Below, in pieces: positions 35,335 through 44,712 of a stretch of 64,000 nucleotides of DNA. The notes under the pieces are model-generated. The model worked only from the letters and a program-made list of their open reading frames with translations. It was not told the DNA's origin and ran no database searches. Each line of letters opens with the position of its first letter. Within the stretch, counting starts at the first letter, position 1. The stretch covers positions 310,001 through 374,000 of the forward strand of contig AAXZ01000001.1 in assembly GCA_000169395.1 (NCBI GenBank). Direction: 5' to 3'. The translations under genes and the position numbers were made by a program. Origin of the DNA: Rhodobacteraceae bacterium HTCC2150. GTDB taxonomy: Bacteria > Pseudomonadota > Alphaproteobacteria > Rhodobacterales > Rhodobacteraceae.

Positions 35335-36594
35335 ATGCCAGTCAGTATGACAGATTTTGCCCAAACCGCCCGTAATGCAACCGCCAAAATGCGTGATTTA
35401 TTCGCGGCAACGCCGTTGCAACGCAATGATTTTCTTTCGGCACGATTCGACGCGGACATTTGGTTGAAACGCGAAGATTTGTCACCGGTGCGTTCGTACA
35501 AAATTCGCGGTGCCTTTAACGCCATGACCAAAGCGTTGGCGACGCAACCAAATCAATCAACATTTGTTTGTGCCAGTGCGGGTAATCACGCGCAGGGTGT
35601 TGCGTTCAACTGTCGCCACTTTGGGGTAAAGGGCGTGATCTTTATGCCCGTGACAACGCCTCAGCAAAAAATCGACAAAACCCACGCCTTTGGTGGGGAT
35701 GCAGTCACAATTAAGCTGGTGGGTGATTACTTTGACGACACGCTGGCGGCGGCACAAAAATACTGTGCAAAGGTCGGCGGGCATTTTCTTTCACCGTTTG
35801 ACGACAATGACGTGATCGAAGGTCAGGCCAGTGTCGTGGTCGAAATTTTGAATGAATTGCCCAGTGCGCCCGATATGGTGATTTTACCTGTTGGCGGCGG
35901 CGGTCTTTCCGCTGGTGTTTTGTCGTATTTTGGGTCCGAAGCCCCTGCAATTGATGTGCGTCTGGTGGAACCCAAAGGTGGCACCAGTTTGGCCGCCGCT
36001 TTGGCGAACGGGTCGCCCGTTACGTTGGATAGGGTTGATAATTTTGTGGATGGGGCTGCCGTTGCGCGAATAGGCGAGAAAACATTTGCCGTGTTGCGGG
36101 ATGTGTCGCCTGACAAGGTTATGGATGTTCAAGAAGATCGCATTTGTACGACGATGGTTGAAATGTTGAACGTCGAAGGCATCGTTTTGGAACCAGCAGG
36201 CGCCTTGTCCATCGATGTTCTGACCGATCTAAAGGATCAAATTCGTGGGAAAACGGTTGTATGCGTTACATCAGGCGGTAATTTTGATTTTGAACGTTTA
36301 CCAGAGGTAAAAGAGCGAGCCTTGCGGTTCTCGGGTTTGAAAAAATACCTGATATTGCGGATGCCCCAGCGACCTGGTGCCCTGAAAGAGTTTTTGGGGC
36401 TATTGGGTCCGGATGATGACATCGCGCGATTTGAGTATTTGAAAAAGTCTGCAAGAAACTATGGTACCGTGTTGATCGGTATTGAAAGCAAAGACCGCGG
36501 TAGTTTGCTTGACCTGCTGGATCGCATGTCTACCAAGGACTTTGCCTTTCAGGACATCACCGACAACGAGGCCCTTGCAGAATTTTTGGTTTAA
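35335..36594 (+). CDS. ilvA: Threonine ammonia-lyase
   Basis: 419 residues, the form with a single C-terminal ACT-like regulatory domain (from about 335; KYLILRMPQRPGALKEFL). The PLP lysine is in SPVRSYKIRGAFNAM, and the phosphate-binding glycine loop is LPVGGGGLSAG. It deaminates threonine to 2-oxobutanoate, the first step to isoleucine. ATGs at 35335 and 35347 are both possible. The stop overlaps the convergent Hpt gene by 4 bases. Confidence 0.92.
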   Translation: MPVSMTDFAQTARNATAKMRDLFAATPLQRNDFLSARFDADIWLKREDLSPVRSYKIRGAFNAMTKALATQPNQSTFVCASAGNHAQGVAFNCRHFGVKGVIFMPVTTPQQKIDKTHAFGGDAVTIKLVGDYFDDTLAAAQKYCAKVGGHFLSPFDDNDVIEGQASVVVEILNELPSAPDMVILPVGGGGLSAGVLSYFGSEAPAIDVRLVEPKGGTSLAAALANGSPVTLDRVDNFVDGAAVARIGEKTFAVLRDVSPDKVMDVQEDRICTTMVEMLNVEGIVLEPAGALSIDVLTDLKDQIRGKTVVCVTSGGNFDFERLPEVKERALRFSGLKKYLILRMPQRPGALKEFLGLLGPDDDIARFEYLKKSARNYGTVLIGIESKDRGSLLDLLDRMSTKDFAFQDITDNEALAEFLV

Positions 36595-36920
36595 GCGGCC
36601 TTTTGTGACGATGAATTCAAGAATGCGTCTTTTGACTGGTCATAACAAATAACCACCTCGTTGCTGTTGATTTCATCGGTTTTGCCTTCGCCTGCATAGG
36701 TTTCAAATTTTTGGCAAATCGTTCCCAAGTCTTCAAAACCCAAATTCATGGCAGCACCTTTAATGAAATGCATGGCTGAACCCAGCCCCTCGGCCACTGA
36801 ACCCGAGCGCAGTTCCTCCATCGCTTCGTCCATCTCCTCTAAGAAAATTTCAACGACCTCGGCAAAGTCTTCTTCGCCAACCTCGCCTTTCAATTCGTTT
36901 ACGCGATCCCAACTGATCAT
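36591..36920 (-). CDS. Hpt-domain phosphotransfer protein
   Basis: 109 residues from the ATG at 36920 (CGAGGA upstream), essentially a lone histidine phosphotransfer four-helix bundle with the phospho-histidine in AMHFIKGAAMNLGF. Such proteins shuttle phosphate between hybrid kinases and response regulators. The divergent neighbour is a receiver-PP2C protein, a likely partner. The cytosolic kinase at 18.9-21 kb is a possible but distant donor. Confidence 0.88.
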   Translation of the reverse strand: MISWDRVNELKGEVGEEDFAEVVEIFLEEMDEAMEELRSGSVAEGLGSAMHFIKGAAMNLGFEDLGTICQKFETYAGEGKTDEINSNEVVICYDQSKDAFLNSSSQKAA

Positions 36921-37088
36921 TTTTATATCCTCGTTCGCCAGTAAGGCCGCCACCCGCCGTTGGTTTAGCGCGACAAAGAATAACAAAGCGTAAAGTTGGA
37001 GAGGGGAATATAAAGTATTTTAACATTCACCTCGTGTTAATTGCTGTGCCCCTAATAACCGGCAAGCTACTTACGGATCGGGGAAAAT

Positions 37089-38381
37089 GTGAACACCCAC
37101 GCAAAACATGAAATCTATGAAACATCAGCGCCCGCCACGCTGTCAGTTTTGGTTGTTGACGACAGCAAAGGACAGCGTCGCATCTTAAGCGCAAGTTTGA
37201 AACGCGCAGGGTACGACGTAACCGAGGCGGCATCGGGTGAAGAGGCGGTTTTGGCCTGCCAAGAAAAACAGTTTAATTTGGTCCTGTCCGATTGGATTAT
37301 GCCGGGCATGAACGGCTTGGATTTTTGTAAAGCGTTTCGAGAAATGGAACGTGATACCTATGGGTACTTTATTTTGCTGACATCAAAGGCAGAAAAAAAT
37401 GCGGTTACCCTTGGTCTAGATGTCGGGGCGGATGACTTTTTAACCAAACCTGTTAATGGCGCAGAATTGCTGGCGCGAATGAAGGCTGGCGAGCGTATTT
37501 TATCTATGGAACACGAAAAGGATATGCAAAATCAAATGCTATCCAAGTCGCGTGACGAAATTCAAATTCTTTACGATGCCATTGATCGCGATTTGCTTGA
37601 GGCCAAGAAATTTCAAGAGGCGTTGCTTTCAGAAAAATACCAAAAATTTGGCGACAGTTCTGTGTCACTTTACCTGAAATCCAGCGGTCGGGTGGGCGGT
37701 GATTTGGTGGGGTATTATTCCATCAGTGACGAAAAGATTGGGCTTTATTCCATCGATGTGTCGGGCCATGGCATCAGTTCTGCATTGATGACAGCGCGGC
37801 TGGCTGGGTTTCTTTCTGATGGATCACCAGATCAAAATGTGGGTCTAATAAAGGGAAAAGATGGAATTTATCGCGCAAGAAGCCCTGAACAAGCCGTGGC
37901 GATTTTGAATGAAATTGTCTTAAACGACATGGACACTGAATTGTATTTTACAATTCTGTTGGTCGAGGCTGATCTTTGCACGGGGCATATGCGAATGTCA
38001 CAAGCAGGTCACCCACACCCAGTGGTTCAGCGCGCAAACGGAACGGTTGAATTTCCTGGCAACGGTGGTCTGCCTGTTGGATTAATACCGGGTGCAGAGT
38101 TTGATAGTTTTGAGGTGCAATTAGAAGCAGGTGATCGCCTTTTGTTGACATCAGATGGTGTGACGGAATGCGCAGACCCCGCCGGAAATTTGTTAGACGA
38201 TGATGGGTTGGCGCAGATTTTAGTCAGTCACCGAGGGGTACAAGAATTAGAATTCTTTGATGTGATGATTGACGCAATGACGGAATATTCAAAATCATCC
38301 ACTTTTGATGATGATGTTTCTGCCGTGATGTTGGGATTCAAAAGGTCTGATGCGAACCTCGTTACGCAAACCAGTTCATGA
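37089..38381 (+). CDS. Response regulator with SpoIIE/PP2C-type phosphatase output
   Basis: 430 residues from a GTG start (the ATG two bases upstream runs straight into a stop). Receiver domain at about 18-135: VVDDSKGQ, phospho-Asp in LVLSDWIMPGMNG, LLTSKAE and LTKPVNG. A coiled-coil linker (about 140-190) leads to a PP2C-like serine phosphatase (about 195-425) with IDVSGHGISSALM and DDVSAVML metal motifs. Architecture matches RsbU/HsbR-type regulators that dephosphorylate anti-sigma antagonists. No anti-sigma or antagonist gene is adjacent. Divergent from the Hpt gene. Confidence 0.92.
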   Translation: MNTHAKHEIYETSAPATLSVLVVDDSKGQRRILSASLKRAGYDVTEAASGEEAVLACQEKQFNLVLSDWIMPGMNGLDFCKAFREMERDTYGYFILLTSKAEKNAVTLGLDVGADDFLTKPVNGAELLARMKAGERILSMEHEKDMQNQMLSKSRDEIQILYDAIDRDLLEAKKFQEALLSEKYQKFGDSSVSLYLKSSGRVGGDLVGYYSISDEKIGLYSIDVSGHGISSALMTARLAGFLSDGSPDQNVGLIKGKDGIYRARSPEQAVAILNEIVLNDMDTELYFTILLVEADLCTGHMRMSQAGHPHPVVQRANGTVEFPGNGGLPVGLIPGAEFDSFEVQLEAGDRLLLTSDGVTECADPAGNLLDDDGLAQILVSHRGVQELEFFDVMIDAMTEYSKSSTFDDDVSAVMLGFKRSDANLVTQTSS

Positions 38382-38793
38382 ATTCGGCATCACCAGAATT
38401 GGTCAAAATGTCGGGTGCGTCAGACCGGTGAACCCAAAGCGGTGTGTGCCCTTCTTCAAGGGGCGCGCTCAATTGCATTGTGGGTTGCCCCAAATAAATC
38501 GTGCAAATCTTTTCGGCCCACATGTCGTATTCTGGCATGAAAGTGAAACGACGGTAAAACCCCAAACGACGGTCCAATCGCATGCGCCAGCCGGTTTCCT
38601 CAAACACCTCACGGTGAAGTGCGGGCGCCGGGCTTTCACCGGGATCAATTCCGCCGCCGGGTAATTGAAATTCCGAAGTTGAGGCAAGTTGATGGGTAAT
38701 AAGAACCAAATCACCTTTCAAAAGGATGACGTACGCACCGGGTCGACGCTGATAATACTGCCCTTTTTCTGGCGGTAATCCCGTACGTTTCAT
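38362..38793 (-). CDS. Nudix hydrolase
   Basis: 143 residues from the ATG at 38793, with AAGGAG 8 bases upstream. The Nudix box is complete: GGGIDPGESPAPALHREVFEETGW. It hydrolyses a nucleoside diphosphate linked to another moiety; the substrate is not evident. The 3' end overlaps the convergent phosphatase gene by 20 bases. Confidence 0.9.
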   Translation of the reverse strand: MKRTGLPPEKGQYYQRRPGAYVILLKGDLVLITHQLASTSEFQLPGGGIDPGESPAPALHREVFEETGWRMRLDRRLGFYRRFTFMPEYDMWAEKICTIYLGQPTMQLSAPLEEGHTPLWVHRSDAPDILTNSGDAEFMNWFA

Positions 38794-38879
38794 CGCATTT
38801 GCTCCTTGTCCCTTGGCGTTTCTGTTCATTGTCCCTATATGCCTCCGATACACCAAGACAAGCCTTCAAGGAAAAGCAG

Positions 38880-39872
38880 ATGGATTCTGGGACGAAAATT
38901 GCATGGGATGATACGGTTTTGCCGTTTCAGTTGGATAATTCAAACATCCGCGGCCGCTTTGTGCGGCTTGATGGTGTATTGGACCAAGTTCTTACACAAC
39001 ACGACTATCCCCCCCAGATCGAGGCATTGGTTGCCGAGGCAACATTGCTGACGGCCCTTATCGGGCAATCTATCAAACTTCGTTGGAAATTATCGCTACA
39101 AATTCGTGGTGATGGTCCGGTTAAGTTGATTGCTACGGATTACTACGCGGCAAGTGCTGATGGTGAACCTGCCCAAATTCGTGCCTATGCGGATTATGAT
39201 GCATCAAAGTTGGACCCAAATGTTGATCCCTACGCGCAAATCGACAAAGGGTACTTTGGTGTTTTGATCGACCAAGGTCCGGACATGACGCCATATCAGG
39301 GAATCACGCCGATTTCCGGAAATTCATTGTCGGAATGCGCGCAAACATATTTTGCGCAATCAGAACAATTACCAACGCGCTTTACACTTTCGTCTGGCCG
39401 CAGCCAAACACCTGGTCAGCCTGAAACATGGCGTGCAGGTGGTATCATGTTACAAACGATGCCTGCCGAAGGTGGCACACCAAGCGCGGCACCAGACACC
39501 GATCCAACGTTGTTGTCAGCAGATGACTTGTTGCAGGGTGATGAAAGTGAAAACTGGAACCGCGCGAACATTCTCTTGGACACTGTAGAAGAGTTGGAAA
39601 TGATTGGGCCAAGCGTGACACCAACGCAATTGCTGTTGCGTTTGTTTCACGAAGAGGCACCGCGCGTTTTTGATGTGCAATCTGTGGCCTTTGGCTGCAC
39701 CTGTTCAGAAGAACGGGTTCGTGAAAGTTTGGCAACATATGGTGGCGAGGATTTGGCAGAAATGGTCACCGATGATGGTCGCGTGACGGCTGATTGCCAA
39801 TTCTGTGGCGCCCATTATGATCTGGACCCAGCTTCCTTGGGAATTCAAACAGGCGATGTTGCAAAAAACTGA
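38880..39872 (+). CDS. hslO: Redox-regulated chaperone Hsp33
   Basis: 330 residues from the ATG at 38880 (AAGGA upstream). The C-terminal redox switch has the four zinc cysteines as CTC...CQFC. It is activated as a holdase when peroxide or HOCl oxidises these cysteines. Overlaps the next Nudix gene by 17 bases, so hslO, nudL-like and cca form one unit. Confidence 0.94.
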   Translation: MDSGTKIAWDDTVLPFQLDNSNIRGRFVRLDGVLDQVLTQHDYPPQIEALVAEATLLTALIGQSIKLRWKLSLQIRGDGPVKLIATDYYAASADGEPAQIRAYADYDASKLDPNVDPYAQIDKGYFGVLIDQGPDMTPYQGITPISGNSLSECAQTYFAQSEQLPTRFTLSSGRSQTPGQPETWRAGGIMLQTMPAEGGTPSAAPDTDPTLLSADDLLQGDESENWNRANILLDTVEELEMIGPSVTPTQLLLRLFHEEAPRVFDVQSVAFGCTCSEERVRESLATYGGEDLAEMVTDDGRVTADCQFCGAHYDLDPASLGIQTGDVAKN

Positions 39873-40461
39873 TCTGATCGATGTTGTGAAAACGGCTTTG
39901 GCGCGGCCTTGGGCTGCGTCATCTGATTTCGATCTTAACAAAGGTTTTCAAGTTCCCGCAGATCGCGTTTTGCGTCCTGCCTCGGTTTTGGTTGGGATTA
40001 TTGATCAGGGCAATGGGCCCGCTGTAATCCTAACAAAACGGGCCGCCGCCCTTAAACACCACCCCGGGCAAATTGCATTTCCTGGGGGCAAAGTTGATGC
40101 AACTGATGTCGACGGCCGCGCTGCCGCCTTGCGTGAAAGCGACGAGGAAATTGGTCTGCGTGCGACGCAAACGGACATCATTGGCACACTGCCAACGCAT
40201 GACACCGTCACAAACTTTCAAGTTACGCCCTATGTGGCTCTTGTTGAAAACAACTTTTCAGCCACCCCAGAGCGTGGCGAAGTAGATGAAGTTTTCACGG
40301 TTCCACTTACCCACTTAATGAACGTGGAAAACTACGTCATCGAACATCGTTTCTGGCAGGGGCAAAAACGGTTTTTCTATACGGTGCCCTATGGGCCGTA
40401 TTATGTTTGGGGGGCGACGGCACGAATGTTACGTGGGCTGGCCGAGCAGGTGAAAATGTGA
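39856..40461 (+). CDS. CoA pyrophosphatase-type Nudix hydrolase
   Basis: 201 residues from the ATG at 39856. Contains LTKRAAALKHHPGQIAFPGGKVD followed by the Nudix box (ALRESDEEIGL), the combined UPF0035 signature of NudL/YeaB CoA diphosphatases. Likely hydrolyses CoA or oxidised CoA. Overlaps hslO by 17 and cca by 4 bases. Confidence 0.88.
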   Translation: MLQKTDLIDVVKTALARPWAASSDFDLNKGFQVPADRVLRPASVLVGIIDQGNGPAVILTKRAAALKHHPGQIAFPGGKVDATDVDGRAAALRESDEEIGLRATQTDIIGTLPTHDTVTNFQVTPYVALVENNFSATPERGEVDEVFTVPLTHLMNVENYVIEHRFWQGQKRFFYTVPYGPYYVWGATARMLRGLAEQVKM

Positions 40462-41642
40462 CCCTAAACAAGGGAAAAGTGCAAGGCGATTGGCTTTCTG
40501 ATCCTGCGGCGCAGAAAATCTTTTCATTATTGCTAGACGCCGGATATCAGGCCTATGCGGTGGGTGGCTGCGTGCGCAATGCACTTTTGGATTGCCCCGT
40601 AAATGACGTTGATATCGCCACCAATGCGCGACCCGAACAGGTCGTCGCCTTGGCCAAAGCGGCGGGTGTTAAATCCATTCCAACAGGCATTGATCATGGC
40701 ACTGTGACGTTACTAAAAAATTCAACTCCGTTTGAGGTTACGACCTATCGCCGAGACGTTGAAACGGATGGGCGTCGGGCTGTGGTTGCCTTTGCCGATA
40801 CGATCGAAGAAGACGCGCGACGACGCGATTTCACCATGAACGCGCTTTATGCATCGGCCGATGGAACTTTGGTTGATCCGTTGGGTGGCCTGCAAGATTG
40901 CATGGATCGCCGTGTGGTTTTTATTGAAAATGCCGAGGCCCGCGTGCGCGAAGACTACCTTCGTATTTTGCGCTTCTTCCGGTTTCACGCTTGGTATGGT
41001 GATCCCGCTGCTGGGCTTGATCCCGATGGATTGGCGGCATGTGCTGAATTGGCCCAAGGGTTAGATGGGCTATCACGCGAACGTGTCACATCGGAAATTT
41101 TAAAACTGTTGGCCGCGCCAGATCCGGCACCTGCCGTTGCGGTGATGGATCAAGCCGGTATTTTGACCCGTGTATTGCCGGGGGCAACGGCGAAATCTTT
41201 GGCGCCACTTGTGCATTTAGAAGATGGGCTTGAGCCAAGTGCGATCCGTCGATTGGCGACATTGGGTGGTGACGCGATTTCGACTTTTCGCCTAAGCCGC
41301 AAAGAAGAACGCGCCATCAAGGAACGACGCGATGCATTAGAAAACATGACGTCGCTTAACAGTGTGGCACAGCTAAAGGGATTTGATGTTGCACGAGATG
41401 TGGCCTTGATGCGTGCTGCGATTTTTGAAACGCCAATGGGCGAAAATTGGATTAATGAAATCGAAAACGCCGCGCGCCAAACATTCCCTGTTTCAGCGGC
41501 GAATTTACCAAGCGAGTTACAGGGCGCTGCCATTGGTAAGGCGCTTGCCCAATTGAAAAAGGCGTGGGTCGATAGTGGCTTTAACTTATCCAAACAAGAC
41601 TTGTTGCGCTTGCTGGATGAAAACCAATCGGACGACGGATAA
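40458..41642 (+). CDS. cca: CCA tRNA nucleotidyltransferase
   Basis: 394 residues from a GTG start in the GTGA overlap with the previous gene. Class II nucleotidyltransferase motifs: YAVGGCVRNALLD, DVDIATNA (catalytic aspartates), RRDFTMNALY and EDYLRILRFFRFHAWYG. No HD domain is seen at the C terminus. Adds or repairs the CCA end of tRNAs. Confidence 0.93.
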   Translation: MTLNKGKVQGDWLSDPAAQKIFSLLLDAGYQAYAVGGCVRNALLDCPVNDVDIATNARPEQVVALAKAAGVKSIPTGIDHGTVTLLKNSTPFEVTTYRRDVETDGRRAVVAFADTIEEDARRRDFTMNALYASADGTLVDPLGGLQDCMDRRVVFIENAEARVREDYLRILRFFRFHAWYGDPAAGLDPDGLAACAELAQGLDGLSRERVTSEILKLLAAPDPAPAVAVMDQAGILTRVLPGATAKSLAPLVHLEDGLEPSAIRRLATLGGDAISTFRLSRKEERAIKERRDALENMTSLNSVAQLKGFDVARDVALMRAAIFETPMGENWINEIENAARQTFPVSAANLPSELQGAAIGKALAQLKKAWVDSGFNLSKQDLLRLLDENQSDDG

Positions 41643-41650
41643 ATCACACC

Positions 41651-42250
41651 ATGACATTAGACAATTTCATAGCGCTTTGCCTTTTGGCATTTGCGGCGGC
41701 TTGGACACCTGGCCCGAATAACGCATTGGTTGCCAGTTCTGCCGCCACCTTTGGATTTCGCCGCACCCTGCCACATATTTTTGGCATCGCGATTGGTTTT
41801 CCCCTGATGATTTTCTTGGTGGGTTTGGTGTTGGGAAAATTGTTTGATGCAAGTCCAGTATTTCGCGAAGGGTTGCGTTGGTTTGGTGCCGCACTTTTGT
41901 TGTGGATTGCTTGGAAAATTGCCACATCCGGTGGTCTTGGAAAATCATCACAAAACCCACGACCCTTCACATTTTTTGAGGCCGCAGGTTTTCAATGGAT
42001 CAACCCCAAAGGTTGGGCAATGGCAATCGCGGTTACGTCGCAATTTGTGTTGCCAGATAATCTGCTGAAGACGGCCTTTATCGTAAGCCTTGTTTTTGTC
42101 GCTTGTGGGCTTTCGTCTGCCAGTGGATGGGCGGGCTTTGGCAAGCTTTTGACGCGGTGGGTAAACAATGAGAACCGATTGAAGTGGTTTAATCGTGTCA
42201 TGGCGGCAATGATTGCAGCCTGTGTTGTTTTGTTGTTTATGGACACATGA
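41651..42250 (+). CDS. LysE/RhtB-family amino-acid exporter (first of tandem)
   Basis: 199 residues with about six hydrophobic helices and family motifs WTPGPNNALVASSAATFGFRR and FQWINPKGWAMA. These proteins export amino acids or related compounds. Followed by a second family member with a 4-base overlap (ATGA). The two are clearly homologous but diverged; the substrate is not evident. Confidence 0.9.
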   Translation: MTLDNFIALCLLAFAAAWTPGPNNALVASSAATFGFRRTLPHIFGIAIGFPLMIFLVGLVLGKLFDASPVFREGLRWFGAALLLWIAWKIATSGGLGKSSQNPRPFTFFEAAGFQWINPKGWAMAIAVTSQFVLPDNLLKTAFIVSLVFVACGLSSASGWAGFGKLLTRWVNNENRLKWFNRVMAAMIAACVVLLFMDT

Positions 42251-42828
42251 TTGATCCACTTTACATATTTGTGTTTGCCGGTTTGTTTTCCCCGGGTCCA
42301 AACGTAATTATGGTAACGACCTCTGGTGCGCGTTTTGGCATTAAGGCAACGATCCCCCATGTTCTGGGCATTGCGATTGGGGTTGGTATTACCGCTGGCC
42401 TAACGGGTCTTGGTATTGGGGCGATTGTCACCAATTTTCCGACAGTAACGCTGGTTTTGAAAATAGTCGCCGCCACTTGGATTTTGTGGATGGCCTATGG
42501 AATGATCACCAAGGCACGGTCCTCAAAACAAACCGGACCAGACGCGCCATTTACCTTTATTCAGGCCGTTTTGTTTCAATGGGTAAATCCCAAAATTTGG
42601 GCAATCGCTTTGGCGGCATCGGCTGGATACAGCATCGGTTTGTCACCCTCGGGTGAAGCGGTCAGATTGGCGACTGCTTTTGCTGGTATAAATTTATGTG
42701 TCTGTCTGTTCTGGACCTTTGCCGGTTCTCTGCTTACGCTTCTGTTGAAATCTGACAAAGCTTGGTCAATATTTCTGGGAATCATGGGCGTTGCGCTGGC
42801 GGCTTCGGCTTTGATGATCTTTATATAA
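42247..42828 (+). CDS. LysE/RhtB-family amino-acid exporter (second of tandem)
   Basis: 193 residues with the same layout as its neighbour: FSPGPNVIMVTTSGARFGIKA near the N terminus, FQWVNPKIWAIAL in the middle and about six helices. The close overlap with the first gene suggests that they are made together, perhaps as a hetero-oligomer. Confidence 0.9.
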   Translation: MIDPLYIFVFAGLFSPGPNVIMVTTSGARFGIKATIPHVLGIAIGVGITAGLTGLGIGAIVTNFPTVTLVLKIVAATWILWMAYGMITKARSSKQTGPDAPFTFIQAVLFQWVNPKIWAIALAASAGYSIGLSPSGEAVRLATAFAGINLCVCLFWTFAGSLLTLLLKSDKAWSIFLGIMGVALAASALMIFI

Positions 42829-42864
42829 AATCGGCGTTTTGCCACTTAAAATAGTTGAATTTAC

Positions 42865-44712
42865 ATGTTCTCGTTCTTCGAAAATATCGTCGATCCTTTC
42901 GTCGACTATCCAGAAAACAACACGCCGCCACGTCGGTTGTTTCCGTTTATTTGGGAATACTGCAAGCCGTTTAAAACACTGTTTGTTTGGACAGGCGTTA
43001 TGTCCGTTGTCAGTGCGGCCATGGAATTGGGATTGCTTTATTATTTAGGGCAGTTGGTCGATCAGTTATCAGCAAGCACGCCAGAAAATATTTGGCGCGA
43101 TCAGGGTATGACACTGTTGTTGTTGACTGTTTTCGTGTTGTTTCTTAGACCCGTGATAGAGTTTTTCGGGCGGGCATTGTTAAGCAACAGCATCCTTCCA
43201 AACCTTGGCACTATGATCCGCTGGCGTGCCCATCGTCACGTTTTACGTCAATCTGTTGGCTGGTTTGAGGATGATTTTGCCGGCCGGATTGCCAACCGAA
43301 TAATGCAAACGCCACCCGCAGCAGGCGAGGCGGTTTTTCAGGTTTTTGACGCGATTGCCTTTTCCATCGCTTATTTGGTTGGGGCCGCCATTTTGCTGTC
43401 TAACGGTGATTTACGGTTGATGGTGCCTTTGGCGATTTGGTCTGTGCTGTTCGTGCTTTTGATGCGCTTCGTTTTAAAGCGCGTCGGTGCCGCATCAGAA
43501 GCATCATCAAATGCGCGCTCGGTTGTGACGGGTCGCGTTGTGGATAGCTATACGAACATTCATTCCGTCAAACTTTTTGCGCATCACGACAGTGAAATTT
43601 CATATGCACGTGAGGCCATAGAAAACTCTCGTAGCACTTTCATTCGCGAAATGCGGATTTATACGGTGATGGATTTTAGCCTAAACCTTTTGAACGGTTT
43701 TCTGATCGTTGGCGTTGTTGGAATGGCAATTTACTATTGGTCTGTTGGCTCGGCAACTTTGGGTTTGGTTGCGGCCTCTGCGGCGCTGGTTTTACGTCTG
43801 CACGCCATGACGGGCTGGATCATGTGGGCATTGTCGAACTTCTTTCAAAACCTTGGTGTCGTCAGCGAAGGTATGCAAACGATTGCCCAGCCCATTACAC
43901 TTTTGGATCGCGAAAATGCCAAGCCATTGGCGTTGTCCGAAGGTGAGATATGTTTTGATGACATCACCCATCATTATGGGCGCGGATCAGGTGGGCTAGA
44001 TGGGCTTTCGCTGAAAGTGAAGCCGGGTGAAAAGGTTGGTGTCGTTGGGCGTTCTGGCGCTGGGAAATCGACTTTGGTAAAATTGTTATTGCGGTTTTAT
44101 GACGTTGAAAATGGCGGTATCCGAATTGATGATCAAAACATTGCGGACGTGACACAAGACAGCCTGCGCGGCGCCATTGGCATGGTTCAGCAAGACAGCA
44201 GTCTGATGCACCGGTCCGTGATGGCGAACATTAAATACGGAAAACCGGATGCTACTGATGCAGAGGTTCACGCCGCAACCAAAGCCGCGGCTGCGGACAT
44301 TTTCATTGACGATTTGATCGACCCTAATGGCAACAAGGGCTATGCCGCCGAAGTAGGCGAGCGTGGTGTGAAACTGTCAGGTGGACAACGCCAACGCGTG
44401 ACGCTGGCGCGGGTGATCCTAAAGAACGCCCCGATTTTGGTGTTGGACGAGGCAACCTCGGCGCTTGATTCCGAGGTGGAAGCCGCGATTCAAGACACGC
44501 TTTATGGGGTGATGCAGGGCAAAACTGTGATTGCGATTGCGCACCGTCTGTCAACGATTGCCCAAATGGATCGGATCGTGGTTCTGGAAAAAGGTAAAAT
44601 TGCTGAGGACGGCACACATGATGAATTGCTGGCCAAAGGCGGTCTTTACGCCGGTTTTTGGGCACGCCAATCGGGTGGTTTTATCGGATATGAAGAAGGC
44701 GACAAAACGTGA
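42865..44712 (+). CDS. ABC exporter half-transporter, first of pair
   Basis: 615 residues: a six-helix transmembrane domain (about 30-330) fused to an ATPase with VGRSGAGKSTL (Walker A), VKLSGGQRQRV (signature) and ILVLDEATSALDSE (Walker B). MsbA/MDR type. Overlaps its paralogue by GTGA, so a heterodimer is likely. The substrate is unknown. Confidence 0.92.
   Translation: MFSFFENIVDPFVDYPENNTPPRRLFPFIWEYCKPFKTLFVWTGVMSVVSAAMELGLLYYLGQLVDQLSASTPENIWRDQGMTLLLLTVFVLFLRPVIEFFGRALLSNSILPNLGTMIRWRAHRHVLRQSVGWFEDDFAGRIANRIMQTPPAAGEAVFQVFDAIAFSIAYLVGAAILLSNGDLRLMVPLAIWSVLFVLLMRFVLKRVGAASEASSNARSVVTGRVVDSYTNIHSVKLFAHHDSEISYAREAIENSRSTFIREMRIYTVMDFSLNLLNGFLIVGVVGMAIYYWSVGSATLGLVAASAALVLRLHAMTGWIMWALSNFFQNLGVVSEGMQTIAQPITLLDRENAKPLALSEGEICFDDITHHYGRGSGGLDGLSLKVKPGEKVGVVGRSGAGKSTLVKLLLRFYDVENGGIRIDDQNIADVTQDSLRGAIGMVQQDSSLMHRSVMANIKYGKPDATDAEVHAATKAAAADIFIDDLIDPNGNKGYAAEVGERGVKLSGGQRQRVTLARVILKNAPILVLDEATSALDSEVEAAIQDTLYGVMQGKTVIAIAHRLSTIAQMDRIVVLEKGKIAEDGTHDELLAKGGLYAGFWARQSGGFIGYEEGDKT

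Noticed and set aside
40407-40457. Upstream extension of cca to the ATG at 40407
   Set aside because: It lies inside the Nudix gene in another frame; the GTG at 40458 gives the usual 4-base overlap and the right N terminus.
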